Below are positions 14,918 through 23,217 of a DNA stretch of 51,115 nt, piece after piece; positions within the stretch are counted from its first letter, which is position 1; the number at the start of each line of letters is the position of its first letter. The stretch comes from Lachnospiraceae bacterium (GTDB taxonomy: Bacteria; Bacillota; Clostridia; Lachnospirales; Lachnospiraceae): assembly GCA_014804385.1 (NCBI GenBank), contig JAAUZW010000004.1:34449-85563 (forward strand), read 5' to 3'. Under the pieces are notes generated by a model that was not told where the DNA came from, searched no databases, and worked only from the letters and a program-made list of their open reading frames with translations. The translations under genes were made by a program, and so were the position numbers.

Positions 14918-16981
14918 ATGAAAACAGACACTCTTCTCTTTGGCGCCGCCTACTACGATGAATATCTCCCTGAGGACCGCATCGAGATCGATATGGAAAT
15001 GATGAAACGGGCGGGAATGAACGTGATCCGCATTGCGGAATCCACCTGGAGCACCTGGGAACCGCAGGACAACATTTTTGACTTCACGCATCTGCACAGG
15101 ATGCTCTCCTGCTCCAAAAAACACGGCATACAGGTCATCGTCGGCACGCCCACCTACGCAGTGCCCACCTGGCTTGCTCGCAAGTACCCCGACATCATTA
15201 CGGAAACCCATCAGGGGCCGGGGCGGTACGGTCACAGACAGAATATGGATATCGCGCATCCTATGTATCTGAAGCATGTGGAGCGGATCATTCGCAGGCT
15301 GATGGAGGAGATTGCTCCCTACGATCATGTGATTGGATTTCAGTTGGACAATGAAACCAAATCCTACGACACCTGTTCTGTCTACGCGCAGGAAAAATTC
15401 GTGGCCTATGTGCGGACTCTTTTTCACGATGATCTGGATCTTCTGAACAAGGCATGGGGACTGGACTACTGGAGCAACCGGATCAATTCCTGGGAGGATT
15501 TCCCGGACGTTCGCGGCACCATCAACGGCAGTCTGGGCGCCGAATACCAGAAATTTCAGCGAAAGCTGGTGACGGATTTTCTGGCGATGCAGAGTGAGAT
15601 CGTCTCCTCCTATGCGCGCCCGGAACAGTTCATCACCCAGAATTTTGACTATGACTGGCGCGGCTATTCTTTCGGTTTACAGCCGGAGGTAGACCAGTGG
15701 GAGGCGGCCCGCTCCTTAACGGTGGCAGGCTGTGACATCTATCACCCCTCGGCCCAGGATCTGACCGGCAAAGAGATCTCCTTCGGCGGCGCCATTGCCC
15801 GCTCCTTGAAAAAGGCCAATTATCTGGTACTGGAGACGGAAGCACAGGGTAATCACGGCTGGCTTCCCTACCCCGGACAGCTTCGCCTGCAGGCTTTCAG
15901 CCATCTGGCAAACGGAGCCAACTCCGTGATGTACTGGCACTGGCATTCCATACACAATGCCATAGAATCCTACTGGAAAGGTGTTTTAAGCCATAATCTG
16001 CGGGAAAACGCCACCTACCGGGACGCATCCAGCATCGGCGCCGACTTCGCAAAATGCGGTACCCATCTGGTCAATTTAAAAAAGAACTGCCCTGCGGCAA
16101 TCCTTCTGGACAACGAGTCCCTGACTGCCCTGCAATGGTTTCCCACCGGCGGCGGTCTGGAATACAATGATATTTTCCGATGGCTCTATGACGCCCTCTA
16201 TGAAATGAATGTGGAATGCGATATTCTCTCAGAGGATGACATAGACTTATTTGGTCAATATAAATTGTTGATCACACCGGCTCTCTACAGTGTCTCCGAT
16301 GCCCTTACGCAGGCTCTGGCGCACTATGTGGAACAGGGCGGCGTTCTGCTCTCCACCTTCCGGACAGCGGTAACCGACAGAATGTTAAAGATTTATCACG
16401 ATGATCTGCCCCACGGCCTGACCAAAGTCTTCGGTATGACCTACGACCAGTTTACGGACGGCATCAACGTGGGTCTAAAAGAAATGCAATTCCAAAAAAA
16501 GACTGATTCAGTCAACAAAGACAGCATCTCAGACAACAGCCACTGCGTCCGCCGCTGGATGGAGCTTCTCCTCCCCGAAGAGGCGGAAACGCTGGCCTCC
16601 TATGATCATCCCCACTGGGGCAGTAACGCCGCCGTCACGGGAAACACTTACGGCACCGGCTATGCTGCCTATCTGGGCTGCTACACAGACTCAGAAACAG
16701 TGAAACCGCTGCTTGCGTTCCTCTGCGGGAAAGCCGGTATACTTCTTCCCGATGAGGTCTATCCTGTCATCGTCAAACGGGGCGTCAACGCCCTGCAAAA
16801 AGAGATCGTCTACTACTTCAACTATTCCGAAGATCCGCAGACGATCACCTACCACGGTGCAGACGCTGCCCTTCTGCTTACAGGCCATACCCCTTCAGAG
16901 CAGGTCCCCGTTTTGAAAGACGGCGATACCCTGACACTTGCCTGCTGGGATTTCATCATTCTGGAGCGTGCGCTATCCTAA
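14918..16981 (+). CDS. GH42 beta-galactosidase
   Basis: 687 aa from the ATG at 14918, with AGGAGG six bases upstream. The N-terminal TIM barrel (about 1-380) has LLFGAAYYDEY at the first strand. The acid/base glutamate is in FQLDNE (E146) and the likely nucleophile is in YLVLETEAQG (E306). A Rossmann-like trimerisation domain (about 385-600; ILLDNESLTALQW) and a small beta C-terminal domain follow, the standard A-B-C layout of GH42. The enzyme hydrolyses terminal beta-galactosides. No signal peptide is present, so it acts in the cytoplasm and needs an uptake system not found in the window. It is probably controlled by the divergent LacI protein. Confidence 0.93.
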   Translation: MKTDTLLFGAAYYDEYLPEDRIEIDMEMMKRAGMNVIRIAESTWSTWEPQDNIFDFTHLHRMLSCSKKHGIQVIVGTPTYAVPTWLARKYPDIITETHQGPGRYGHRQNMDIAHPMYLKHVERIIRRLMEEIAPYDHVIGFQLDNETKSYDTCSVYAQEKFVAYVRTLFHDDLDLLNKAWGLDYWSNRINSWEDFPDVRGTINGSLGAEYQKFQRKLVTDFLAMQSEIVSSYARPEQFITQNFDYDWRGYSFGLQPEVDQWEAARSLTVAGCDIYHPSAQDLTGKEISFGGAIARSLKKANYLVLETEAQGNHGWLPYPGQLRLQAFSHLANGANSVMYWHWHSIHNAIESYWKGVLSHNLRENATYRDASSIGADFAKCGTHLVNLKKNCPAAILLDNESLTALQWFPTGGGLEYNDIFRWLYDALYEMNVECDILSEDDIDLFGQYKLLITPALYSVSDALTQALAHYVEQGGVLLSTFRTAVTDRMLKIYHDDLPHGLTKVFGMTYDQFTDGINVGLKEMQFQKKTDSVNKDSISDNSHCVRRWMELLLPEEAETLASYDHPHWGSNAAVTGNTYGTGYAAYLGCYTDSETVKPLLAFLCGKAGILLPDEVYPVIVKRGVNALQKEIVYYFNYSEDPQTITYHGADAALLLTGHTPSEQVPVLKDGDTLTLACWDFIILERALS

Positions 16982-17015
16982 AACAAAATCAGCCGGCTCT
17001 TGATCTTGCTTGGCC

Positions 17016-17456
17016 CTAAAACAGCCCCAGGAATTTCTCCTGAAAGGTAGAACTAAGTTCTTCATAGGTGGCATATTGCAGCTGCGCGCTGTCCCGGAAA
17101 CGGCGGCGCCATTCATCCCGAATGGCGTCCGCCAGAAGCACCGCACACTCGCTCTGCGTCAAGAGGATCGCCGGGAATACATAATAAATCATCATCAGAT
17201 TGATATCCATCTGGCTTCTGCCACGGATCTTTCCCCGCTTGGCAAAACGATGCTCCACCGCATCAGCCAATGCTGCCGCCGCCTGTGCTGCCGCCGCCTC
17301 CCGGTCTGTGGCCTGCTCCACCAGACCTGTCATCTCTGCAAGAGTCTCCTGATTTTTTTCGCGAAACTGTTCCATCCGCTCCTTATAAACTTTTTTCTTG
17401 ATGCGATACAGCATCGCCTCCATGTTGTCAAACATCATTCCTGCCTGTTCTAACAT
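17016..17456 (-). CDS. Helical protein of unknown function
   Basis: 146 aa from the ATG at 17456, chosen because AAGGAAAGAAGCG precedes it; an upstream in-frame extension of 32 codons overlaps the tRNA promoter and is unlikely. Residues 1-75 are strongly helical and charged, probably coiled coil, with an alanine-rich part (AAAAQAAAALADAVEHRF). The second half has a hydrophobic patch (INLMMIYYVFPAILL) too polar around it to call a membrane helix with confidence. No family recognised. It is convergent with the GH42 gene. Confidence 0.65.
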   Translation of the reverse strand: MLEQAGMMFDNMEAMLYRIKKKVYKERMEQFREKNQETLAEMTGLVEQATDREAAAAQAAAALADAVEHRFAKRGKIRGRSQMDINLMMIYYVFPAILLTQSECAVLLADAIRDEWRRRFRDSAQLQYATYEELSSTFQEKFLGLF

Positions 17457-17483
17457 CGCTTCTTTCCTTTCCGTAATTTTTTC

Positions 17484-17512
17484 TTGCGCATCCTGTTCAC
17501 CTATGTTATAAT
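17484..17512 (+). promoter_or_regulatory. Promoter of the tRNA-Trp gene
   Basis: TTGCGC (17484-17489), 17 bases, TATAAT (17507-17512). Transcription would begin near 17519. A short stem GCGGT/ACCGC follows in the leader before the tRNA at 17545. Confidence 0.75.
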
Positions 17513-17544
17513 GAGTCTCGGCGGTTTTCTTGTTACCGCATTGA

Positions 17545-17615
17545 AGGGGCATAGTTCAAAGGTAGAACAGTGGTCTCCAAAACCATCGATGTGGGTTCGA
17601 TTCCTACTGCCCCTG
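17545..17615 (+). tRNA. tRNA-Trp (CCA)
   Basis: 71 nt fold as a full cloverleaf: acceptor AGGGGCA/TGCCCCT, D-stem GTTC/GAAC, anticodon stem GTGGT/ACCAT with loop CTCCAAA (anticodon CCA), and T-loop TTCGATT. The discriminator base is G. The 3' CCA is not encoded. It stands alone between a promoter and a terminator. Confidence 0.97.
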
Positions 17616-17623
17616 TTATTATG

Positions 17624-17650
17624 ACCCGTGAGTCCGGCTCACGGGTTTTT
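17624..17650 (+). terminator. Rho-independent terminator of tRNA-Trp
   Basis: ACCCGTGAG-TCCGG-CTCACGGGT forms a 9-bp perfect stem that runs directly into TTTT. It begins nine bases after the tRNA. Confidence 0.92.
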
Positions 17651-17681
17651 CAGTATCATCTTCTAAAGCGAGGACTTACAT

Positions 17682-18191
17682 ATGGCTAAAAAAATCATCT
17701 CCATACTCGGTCTGACACTTATTCTTTCCCTGTCCGTCTGCGCCTGCGGCAGGGAAGCAAAGCCCCTTTTATCCGCAACAGATTACGATCTTGATGCAGA
17801 GACGGCAGAGACGATCCGGGGCGTCAAGATCGGCGATGACTCGGAAACTTTTCTGGCCGCCTACCGGGACTACGATATCTTATCCAGTATAAACGGCGGT
17901 GACTACCGGTTCCTTGCCGCGGAAGAGATTCCCTTTACCTCTCATCAGTTGACCACGATCCTGCCCTCCTTCTTCGTAGATGGCAGCGCCATCGAACTGG
18001 ACCGCTTCTGCGAAGAGAACGACATTGAAAAGGAGGCTCTTTTGTCCTTCCTGACCGATGAATCCTATCTGGAGACGCATACTGTGCTCTATCAATATCT
18101 CGTCTTTACCTGGGAAAACGGCAAGATCACTGACATCCGCTCCGAATCCATGGATTACAACCGGGACGGTTCTTACTATGAGGCGAACTGA
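17682..18191 (+). CDS. Small lipoprotein of unknown function
   Basis: 169 aa, GAGGA before the ATG. Residues 1-21 form a signal peptide with a lipobox-like LSVCAC; the second cysteine of that group or the first could carry the lipid. The mature part is acidic with the repeated idea of G-V-K-I-G-D-D followed by a helix and strands; no family recognised. Its last 16 bases overlap the convergent ABC exporter gene. Confidence 0.65.
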   Translation: MAKKIISILGLTLILSLSVCACGREAKPLLSATDYDLDAETAETIRGVKIGDDSETFLAAYRDYDILSSINGGDYRFLAAEEIPFTSHQLTTILPSFFVDGSAIELDRFCEENDIEKEALLSFLTDESYLETHTVLYQYLVFTWENGKITDIRSESMDYNRDGSYYEAN

Positions 18192-19912
18192 CTCTCATAG
18201 AGCTCGGCGTAAAAGCCTTTCTCTGCGAGCAATGTCTCGTGGTTCCCCTGTTCTATGATATTCCCGTCTTTCATGACAAGAATCACATCCGCCTCCCGTA
18301 TGGTGGATAGTCTGTGGGCTACGATAAAGCTGGTCCTGCCCTGCATCATGGTGGCAAATGCCTTCTGTATCCGGATCTCTGTGCGGGTGTCAATGGAGGA
18401 TGTGGCCTCGTCCAGGATCAGCATAGGCGGCAGACACAGCATGACTCTGGTGATACAAAGAAGCTGTTTCTGCCCTTGAGACAGACTTCCCCCATCTTCA
18501 CCGATCACCGTATCATATCCCTCGGAGAGCCGCTTAATAAAGCTGTGGGCATGGGAAGCCTTGGCGGCGGCAATGACCTCCTCCTCGGTGGCATCCGGCC
18601 TGCCCATCACAATATTATCCCGAATCGTACCTGCCTTCAACCAGGTCTCCTGCAATACCATGCCATAATTTTCCCGCAGACTCTTTCTGGTCACCTCCCG
18701 GATATCCGCCCCATCCACACAGATTTTCCCCTGATCCACATCATAGAAACGCATGAGCAGATTGATAACCGTGGTCTTGCCACAGCCTGTAGGCCCCACG
18801 ATCGCCACCCGCTGTCCGGGTTTCACGGACAGATTAAAATCCGTGATCAGCTTTTTATCCGGCACATAAGAAAAGTCCACATGGGAAAGCTCCACACGTC
18901 CTTCCACATTTTGCAGATGCAGCGCATCCGCAGGCTCCGGCGTCTGAGGCTCCTCCTCGATCAGCGCAAAGATCCGTGCCGCACAGGCAAGCGCATTTTG
19001 CAGTTCTGTCACCACACCGGAGATCTCATTGAAAGGCTTCGTATACTGGTTTGCATAAGAGAGGAAGCAGGACAACTGCCCCACACTGATGCCCCCGCGA
19101 ATGGCATAAACCGCTCCGATCACCGCCACGCCCGCATACACCAGATTGTTGACGAAACGGGTAGAAGGGTTCGTGAGGGAGGAAAAAAAGATAGCCCGCA
19201 AAGAACATGCCTCCAGTCTGCCGTTGATCTCATCAAACTGCTCCTGTGCCTCGTCTTCGTGGGAAAAAGCCTGCACCACCTTCTGATTTCCGATCATTTC
19301 CTCGATCAACGCCGTCTGTTCTCCTCTTGTCTCCGACTGAAGCTGAAACATGGTATAGGTTTTCTTTGCAATAAAGCCTGCGACAAAAAACGACAATGGT
19401 GTCACCAGCACAACGACACCCGTGACAGTTACATTGATACTGAGCATAAAGCCCAATGTTCCCAGAATCGTGATCACCCCGGTAAAGAACTGGGTAAATC
19501 CCATCAGCAGTCCATCCGCAAACTGATCCACATCCGCGATCACCCGGCTTACCACCTCACCGTAGGAATGTCCGTCAATATACCTTAACGGAAGGATCTC
19601 TATCTTGCGAAATGCCTCGTTGCGAATATCCTGCACGATCCGATAGGTCATTTTATTGTTGCACACATTCATGATCCACTGCGCTGCACTGGTGACAGCC
19701 ACGATCACTGCCATCTGCTTCAGAATGGCAAACACACCGGAGAAATCTACTCTTCCCTTATCGATCACCAAGTCTATGACTCTTCCGGTCAATATAGGAA
19801 AGTACAAGGTGAGAGCTACTGTCACGCTGGCCATGACAATAGAGGCCGCCAGATAGACCCAATACCTTCTGATATGGTGTAACACCTTGCCAAAGGTTTC
19901 CTTCTGTCCCAT
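18176..19912 (-). CDS. ABC exporter half-transporter, catalytic subunit
   Basis: 578 aa from the ATG at 19912 (AGAGAGG upstream). Six membrane helices (about 20-310) are followed by an ATP-binding domain with GPTGCGKTT (Walker A), SLSQGQKQL (signature) and MLILDEATSS (Walker B with catalytic glutamate). The signature reads LSQGQ instead of LSGGQ. It is the second gene after the 586-aa partner at 20061, and the pair fits the BmrC/BmrD-type heterodimeric exporters, which pump lipophilic compounds or peptides. The substrate is unknown. A long inverted repeat lies between the two genes. Confidence 0.9.
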   Translation of the reverse strand: MGQKETFGKVLHHIRRYWVYLAASIVMASVTVALTLYFPILTGRVIDLVIDKGRVDFSGVFAILKQMAVIVAVTSAAQWIMNVCNNKMTYRIVQDIRNEAFRKIEILPLRYIDGHSYGEVVSRVIADVDQFADGLLMGFTQFFTGVITILGTLGFMLSINVTVTGVVVLVTPLSFFVAGFIAKKTYTMFQLQSETRGEQTALIEEMIGNQKVVQAFSHEDEAQEQFDEINGRLEACSLRAIFFSSLTNPSTRFVNNLVYAGVAVIGAVYAIRGGISVGQLSCFLSYANQYTKPFNEISGVVTELQNALACAARIFALIEEEPQTPEPADALHLQNVEGRVELSHVDFSYVPDKKLITDFNLSVKPGQRVAIVGPTGCGKTTVINLLMRFYDVDQGKICVDGADIREVTRKSLRENYGMVLQETWLKAGTIRDNIVMGRPDATEEEVIAAAKASHAHSFIKRLSEGYDTVIGEDGGSLSQGQKQLLCITRVMLCLPPMLILDEATSSIDTRTEIRIQKAFATMMQGRTSFIVAHRLSTIREADVILVMKDGNIIEQGNHETLLAEKGFYAELYESQFAS

Positions 19913-20003
19913 TATTATATCCTCTCTTTTTTCATGTAGTCCAGCCGTGCCCATTCATAAGTTGTCTGTCGACAACCTATTTCATGTCGGGCGTCCGCCC
20001 TAT

Positions 20004-20068
20004 AAAATTGAATATACAAACTGTCTTATGTGAGCAAGCTCCCAACGCCATTTTGCATATTCAATTTT
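20004..20068 (-). repeat. Long inverted repeat between the two ABC exporter genes
   Basis: AAAATTGAATAT (20004-20015) pairs with ATATTCAATTTT (20057-20068) and the pairing continues inward (CAAA/TTTTG) with one mismatch; a small hairpin GAGC-AA-GCTC sits in the loop. The right arm contains the stop codon of the upstream exporter gene. On the minus strand the distal arm is T-rich, so it may act as an attenuator or mRNA-protecting hairpin that sets unequal levels of the two subunits. Confidence 0.6.
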
Positions 20069-21821
20069 GCACGTCTGAACTTTTATCAAACTGCGAATAA
20101 TAAATCTCCTGATACACCTGACAGTCCTTCAGCAGCGTCTCATGTGTACCGCAGGCTGCCATCTCCCCATCCTCCAACACCACGATCTGATCCGCGTGCT
20201 GAATGGAAGAGGCCCGCTGAGATACAATAAACACTGTCGTATCCTTAAGCCCCTTTAACGCCATGCGAAGCGCCGCGTCCGTGGCGTAATCCAGAGCCGA
20301 TGCACTGTCGTCCAGAATCAATATCTCAGGCCTCCCCACCAGCGCTCTGGCAATGGTAAGACGTTGTCTCTGCCCGCCGGAGAAATTGCGGCCCTCCTGA
20401 GCCACCGGGGCATCCAGACCGCCCTCCTTCTCCTCCACAAAGGATTTCGCCTGAGCCATCGAAAGTGCTTCCCACAACTCTGCATCCGTGGCATTCTCCT
20501 TGCCCCACATAAGATTTTCCCGGATCGTCCCCCGGAAGAGCACTGCCCGCTGGGGCACCACGCCGATCTTCCCCCTGAGAGTCTCCATTCCATATTCCTT
20601 CACATCCCTGCCGTTCACACGCACCGTTCCCTGTGTGGCATCATAAAACCGGGGAATCATATTCACCAGCGAGGATTTACCCGAGCCCGTACCACCTATG
20701 ATACCGACCGTCTGTCCTCTGCCCACCCGGATATCGATGTCTGAGAGAGATTCCGCCCCTGCGCCCGCGTAGGTCAGATGCACATGGTCGAACTCCACAG
20801 CCGGCTCTTGTCCCGCCGTCCGACCGTTGTTTTCTGTTTCCGAACCGCCGTCTTTTGTCAGATGTTCCCACTGCATAGAGTTCTTTACCTCAAAGATGGC
20901 CTCGATCCGGTTGGCACAGGCCAGCGCCTTGGTGATGGTGATGATCAGATTGGCCAGCTTGATCAGTTCCACCAGAATCTGAGACATATAGTTGACCAGC
21001 GCCACCACCTGTCCCTGGGTAATGCTGCCTTCCTCCACCCGAACCGCTCCCGTATAAAGCAGAAGGATGGTTGCAACGTTGATGATAATATATGTGACCG
21101 GATTGGTCAACGCAGATATTCTTCCCACAAAAAGCTGCAGATTGGCAAGCGTATCATTCTTCTGCTCGAATCCCGCTATCTCCTCTTCCTCCTTGTGAAA
21201 TGCGCGGATCACACGGGCTCCCGTCAGGTTTTCGCGGGTAGCGCCGAGCACTGCGTCCAATCCCGCCTGTACATTTCGATACATGGGCATAGTGATCGCC
21301 GTGATCCCACAGACCACGATGGCAAGAAGCGGTATCGTCACCACAAAGAGAAATGCCGCCTTCACATCGATCGTAAAAGCCATGATCATGGCCCCGAACA
21401 CGATAAAAGGCGAGCGGAGAAAGAGCCGCAGCACCATGTTGACGCCGTTTTGCACCTGGTTCACATCCGAGGTCATGCGTGTTATCATAGTCGAGGTGCC
21501 CAGCGTATCTATCTCCGTAAAGGAAAGACTCTGGATATGGGCAAAAAGCGCCGATTTCAGCTTGGCGGAAAATCCCACCGCCGCCCTGGCTGCAAAATAC
21601 TGCGCCGTGATAGAGCAGACCAGTCCGATCAATCCCAGCGCCACCAAAAGCCCGCCCATTTTCAGTACATAGAGGGTATCCCCATTTTTAATTCCCCGGT
21701 CAATGACCGCTGCCATAACCAGCGGCACAAACAACTCAAAGGTCGCCTCCAGCATTTTAAAGAGCGGTGCAAAAACCGTTTCTTTTTTATAATCTTTCAG
21801 GTAAACCAGCAATCCTCTCAT
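20061..21821 (-). CDS. ABC exporter half-transporter, degenerate-site subunit
   Basis: 586 aa. Six membrane helices are followed by an ATP-binding domain with GGTGSGKSS (Walker A), NFSGGQRQR (intact signature) and LILDDSASALD. In that Walker B the catalytic glutamate is replaced by aspartate. In heterodimeric exporters the subunit with this change pairs with one whose signature is altered, which is what the neighbour shows (LSQGQ). A linker of about 35 residues before the ATPase domain is unusually rich in G, E and N. The best upstream AAGGAG lies 14 bases from the ATG, farther than normal. Confidence 0.9.
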   Translation of the reverse strand: MRGLLVYLKDYKKETVFAPLFKMLEATFELFVPLVMAAVIDRGIKNGDTLYVLKMGGLLVALGLIGLVCSITAQYFAARAAVGFSAKLKSALFAHIQSLSFTEIDTLGTSTMITRMTSDVNQVQNGVNMVLRLFLRSPFIVFGAMIMAFTIDVKAAFLFVVTIPLLAIVVCGITAITMPMYRNVQAGLDAVLGATRENLTGARVIRAFHKEEEEIAGFEQKNDTLANLQLFVGRISALTNPVTYIIINVATILLLYTGAVRVEEGSITQGQVVALVNYMSQILVELIKLANLIITITKALACANRIEAIFEVKNSMQWEHLTKDGGSETENNGRTAGQEPAVEFDHVHLTYAGAGAESLSDIDIRVGRGQTVGIIGGTGSGKSSLVNMIPRFYDATQGTVRVNGRDVKEYGMETLRGKIGVVPQRAVLFRGTIRENLMWGKENATDAELWEALSMAQAKSFVEEKEGGLDAPVAQEGRNFSGGQRQRLTIARALVGRPEILILDDSASALDYATDAALRMALKGLKDTTVFIVSQRASSIQHADQIVVLEDGEMAACGTHETLLKDCQVYQEIYYSQFDKSSDVQN

Positions 21822-21847
21822 AATGACAAACCGTACTCCTTCTTTGC

Positions 21848-21873
21848 GTCTCTACAAAGACATCTATAGAGAC
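21848..21873. promoter_or_regulatory. Inverted repeat upstream of the ABC exporter genes
   Basis: GTCTCTA (21848-21854) and TAGAGAC (21867-21873) form a 7-bp inverted repeat about 27-52 bases before the exporter start. A directly repeated AGATGTCT overlaps it on the minus strand. Its position near a possible -10 (TATAGA) fits an operator; the regulator is not encoded next to it. Confidence 0.4.
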
Positions 21874-21914
21874 ATCTAATCGAGTAGGAAAGTTTTTCTC
21901 CCTGCTCGCCGTGC

Positions 21915-21998
21915 GACCCGTAAACCACTTTAGTGGCATACCACCCATGCACGGGTCCGCGCATATATACAGACAGCAGTCCTGTATAGGAACTGCTG
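21915..21998. other. Structured intergenic segment after the LCP gene
   Basis: GACCCGT/ACGGGTC (21915-21957) encloses the hairpin CCACT-TT-AGTGG, and a second hairpin CAGCAGT-CCT...AGG-ACTGCTG spans 21974-21998 with one bulged base. The segment lies between the end of the LCP gene and the ABC exporter promoter. No T-run follows on either strand, so it is not a standard terminator. Confidence 0.45.
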
Positions 21999-22054
21999 CC
22001 TTGTTTATGTCTTGTATCTGCTGTACACCACTCGAAAAAACTTACCTCTGCTCA

Positions 22055-23140
22055 CTATTGTATATATTCATCTGTCTGAGCCTGAATCTCTTCGCTGATC
22101 TGCTTTACCGCTGTGGAAGGTTCGTAGCTCTCCTCCGGGTAGAGCACCTGATGAAGCTGTCTCACATTTTCCTCCAGATCCCTCGGGACCACGCAGCTTC
22201 CTTTGCTGCCCACATTGGCACCGGCTCTTCCTCCCTCAAAGGGAAATCCATCGCTCTCCGTCACCTTGTAGCCTGCCACACTGCTGAGAACACTTAAAAT
22301 CTCATTCACCTTTAAGGAAGTCTCCACCTGAGGCAGCACGGCGTTGACCATATCAGTCAGTGCGCTCACGGATGCTCCTCTCGCCTTCTCCATCATAGCA
22401 GCGAGCACCTCTCTCTGCCGCTGTGCCCGACGGAAATCATCACCCTTCGTGTAACGGATACGACAATAGGCCGTGGCCTGCATCCCGTTCAAGAGCTGTC
22501 TTCCGCTGTGCTCTACCGGTGTATAGTCCACGCCCAGCTCCTCCGCCATACAGAGCTGATAGTTATTCAAATGGGTGATCTCTGCGTCCGTCACTTCCAT
22601 CTCTATCCCGCCCAGTGCATCGACCGCATCGATCAATCCGGAAAAGCCGACGGTCACATAGTCTGTGATGTCCAAATCCAGATTCATGTTGAGCATATTG
22701 ATCGCCTGCTCCGGACCGCCCTGTGCATAGGCTGTATTGCATTTATTATAACTGTCGTTACTCAGGTTTAAATAAGTGTCCCGAAAAACCGAGATCAGCT
22801 TGATCTCCTGCGTATCCTGATTGATGCTGGCGATTATAATGGTATCGCTTCGAGTGCCCTTGCCCAATTCCCCGTTTCTGGCATCCACACCAAAAAGTGC
22901 AATGTTGCGATATCCTTTCGCCGGTTCTTTTTCTTTTGCCTCTGCCTGCTTTACGTTAGTGGTCTTTTTCTGAACAATCTCCTCATTGATACGGATATTG
23001 TCTTCATCAATGTCCTTGCGGTTTACTTCACTGGTCATGGTGATGACTACATACATCACGCCAATCGCGATGAACAGGACACAAACCTCCACGATCAGGA
23101 GCGGAACACTCCCTCGAAAGCCGTGCTTTTTCTTATCCAT
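22055..23140 (-). CDS. LytR-CpsA-Psr family cell-wall polymer ligase
   Basis: 361 aa, AAAGGAGTCAGT before the ATG. A basic N-terminus (MDKKKHGFRG) precedes one membrane helix at about 12-34, then an extracellular LCP domain at about 75-245 with LFGVDARNGELGKGTRSDTI, ISVFRDTYL and RIRYTKGDDFRRAQRQREVL, the arginine-rich motifs that bind polyprenyl-pyrophosphate substrates. LCP proteins attach secondary polymers such as teichoic acids or capsule to peptidoglycan. It has an acidic tail of about 40 residues. It stands alone downstream of radA. Confidence 0.9.
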   Translation of the reverse strand: MDKKKHGFRGSVPLLIVEVCVLFIAIGVMYVVITMTSEVNRKDIDEDNIRINEEIVQKKTTNVKQAEAKEKEPAKGYRNIALFGVDARNGELGKGTRSDTIIIASINQDTQEIKLISVFRDTYLNLSNDSYNKCNTAYAQGGPEQAINMLNMNLDLDITDYVTVGFSGLIDAVDALGGIEMEVTDAEITHLNNYQLCMAEELGVDYTPVEHSGRQLLNGMQATAYCRIRYTKGDDFRRAQRQREVLAAMMEKARGASVSALTDMVNAVLPQVETSLKVNEILSVLSSVAGYKVTESDGFPFEGGRAGANVGSKGSCVVPRDLEENVRQLHQVLYPEESYEPSTAVKQISEEIQAQTDEYIQ

Positions 23141-23217
23141 ACTGACTCCTTTGTCAGATCCTAGTTCCCCTTTGTATTGCAGATCATCTAAAGAAATATA
23201 TTATCATAAAAACCTCT

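Noticed and set aside
17040-17070. AGAACT-A-AGTTCT palindrome as a fourth family B copy
   Set aside because: It lies inside a coding region and lacks the outer and inner stems of the family.
18314-19588. 424-aa open frame on the plus strand
   Set aside because: It is antisense to the ABC exporter gene, rich in His/Arg/Gln from reverse-frame codons, and has no ribosome-binding site. Similar long antisense frames at 20778-21869, 22986-23261 and 29889-30707 were rejected for the same reason.
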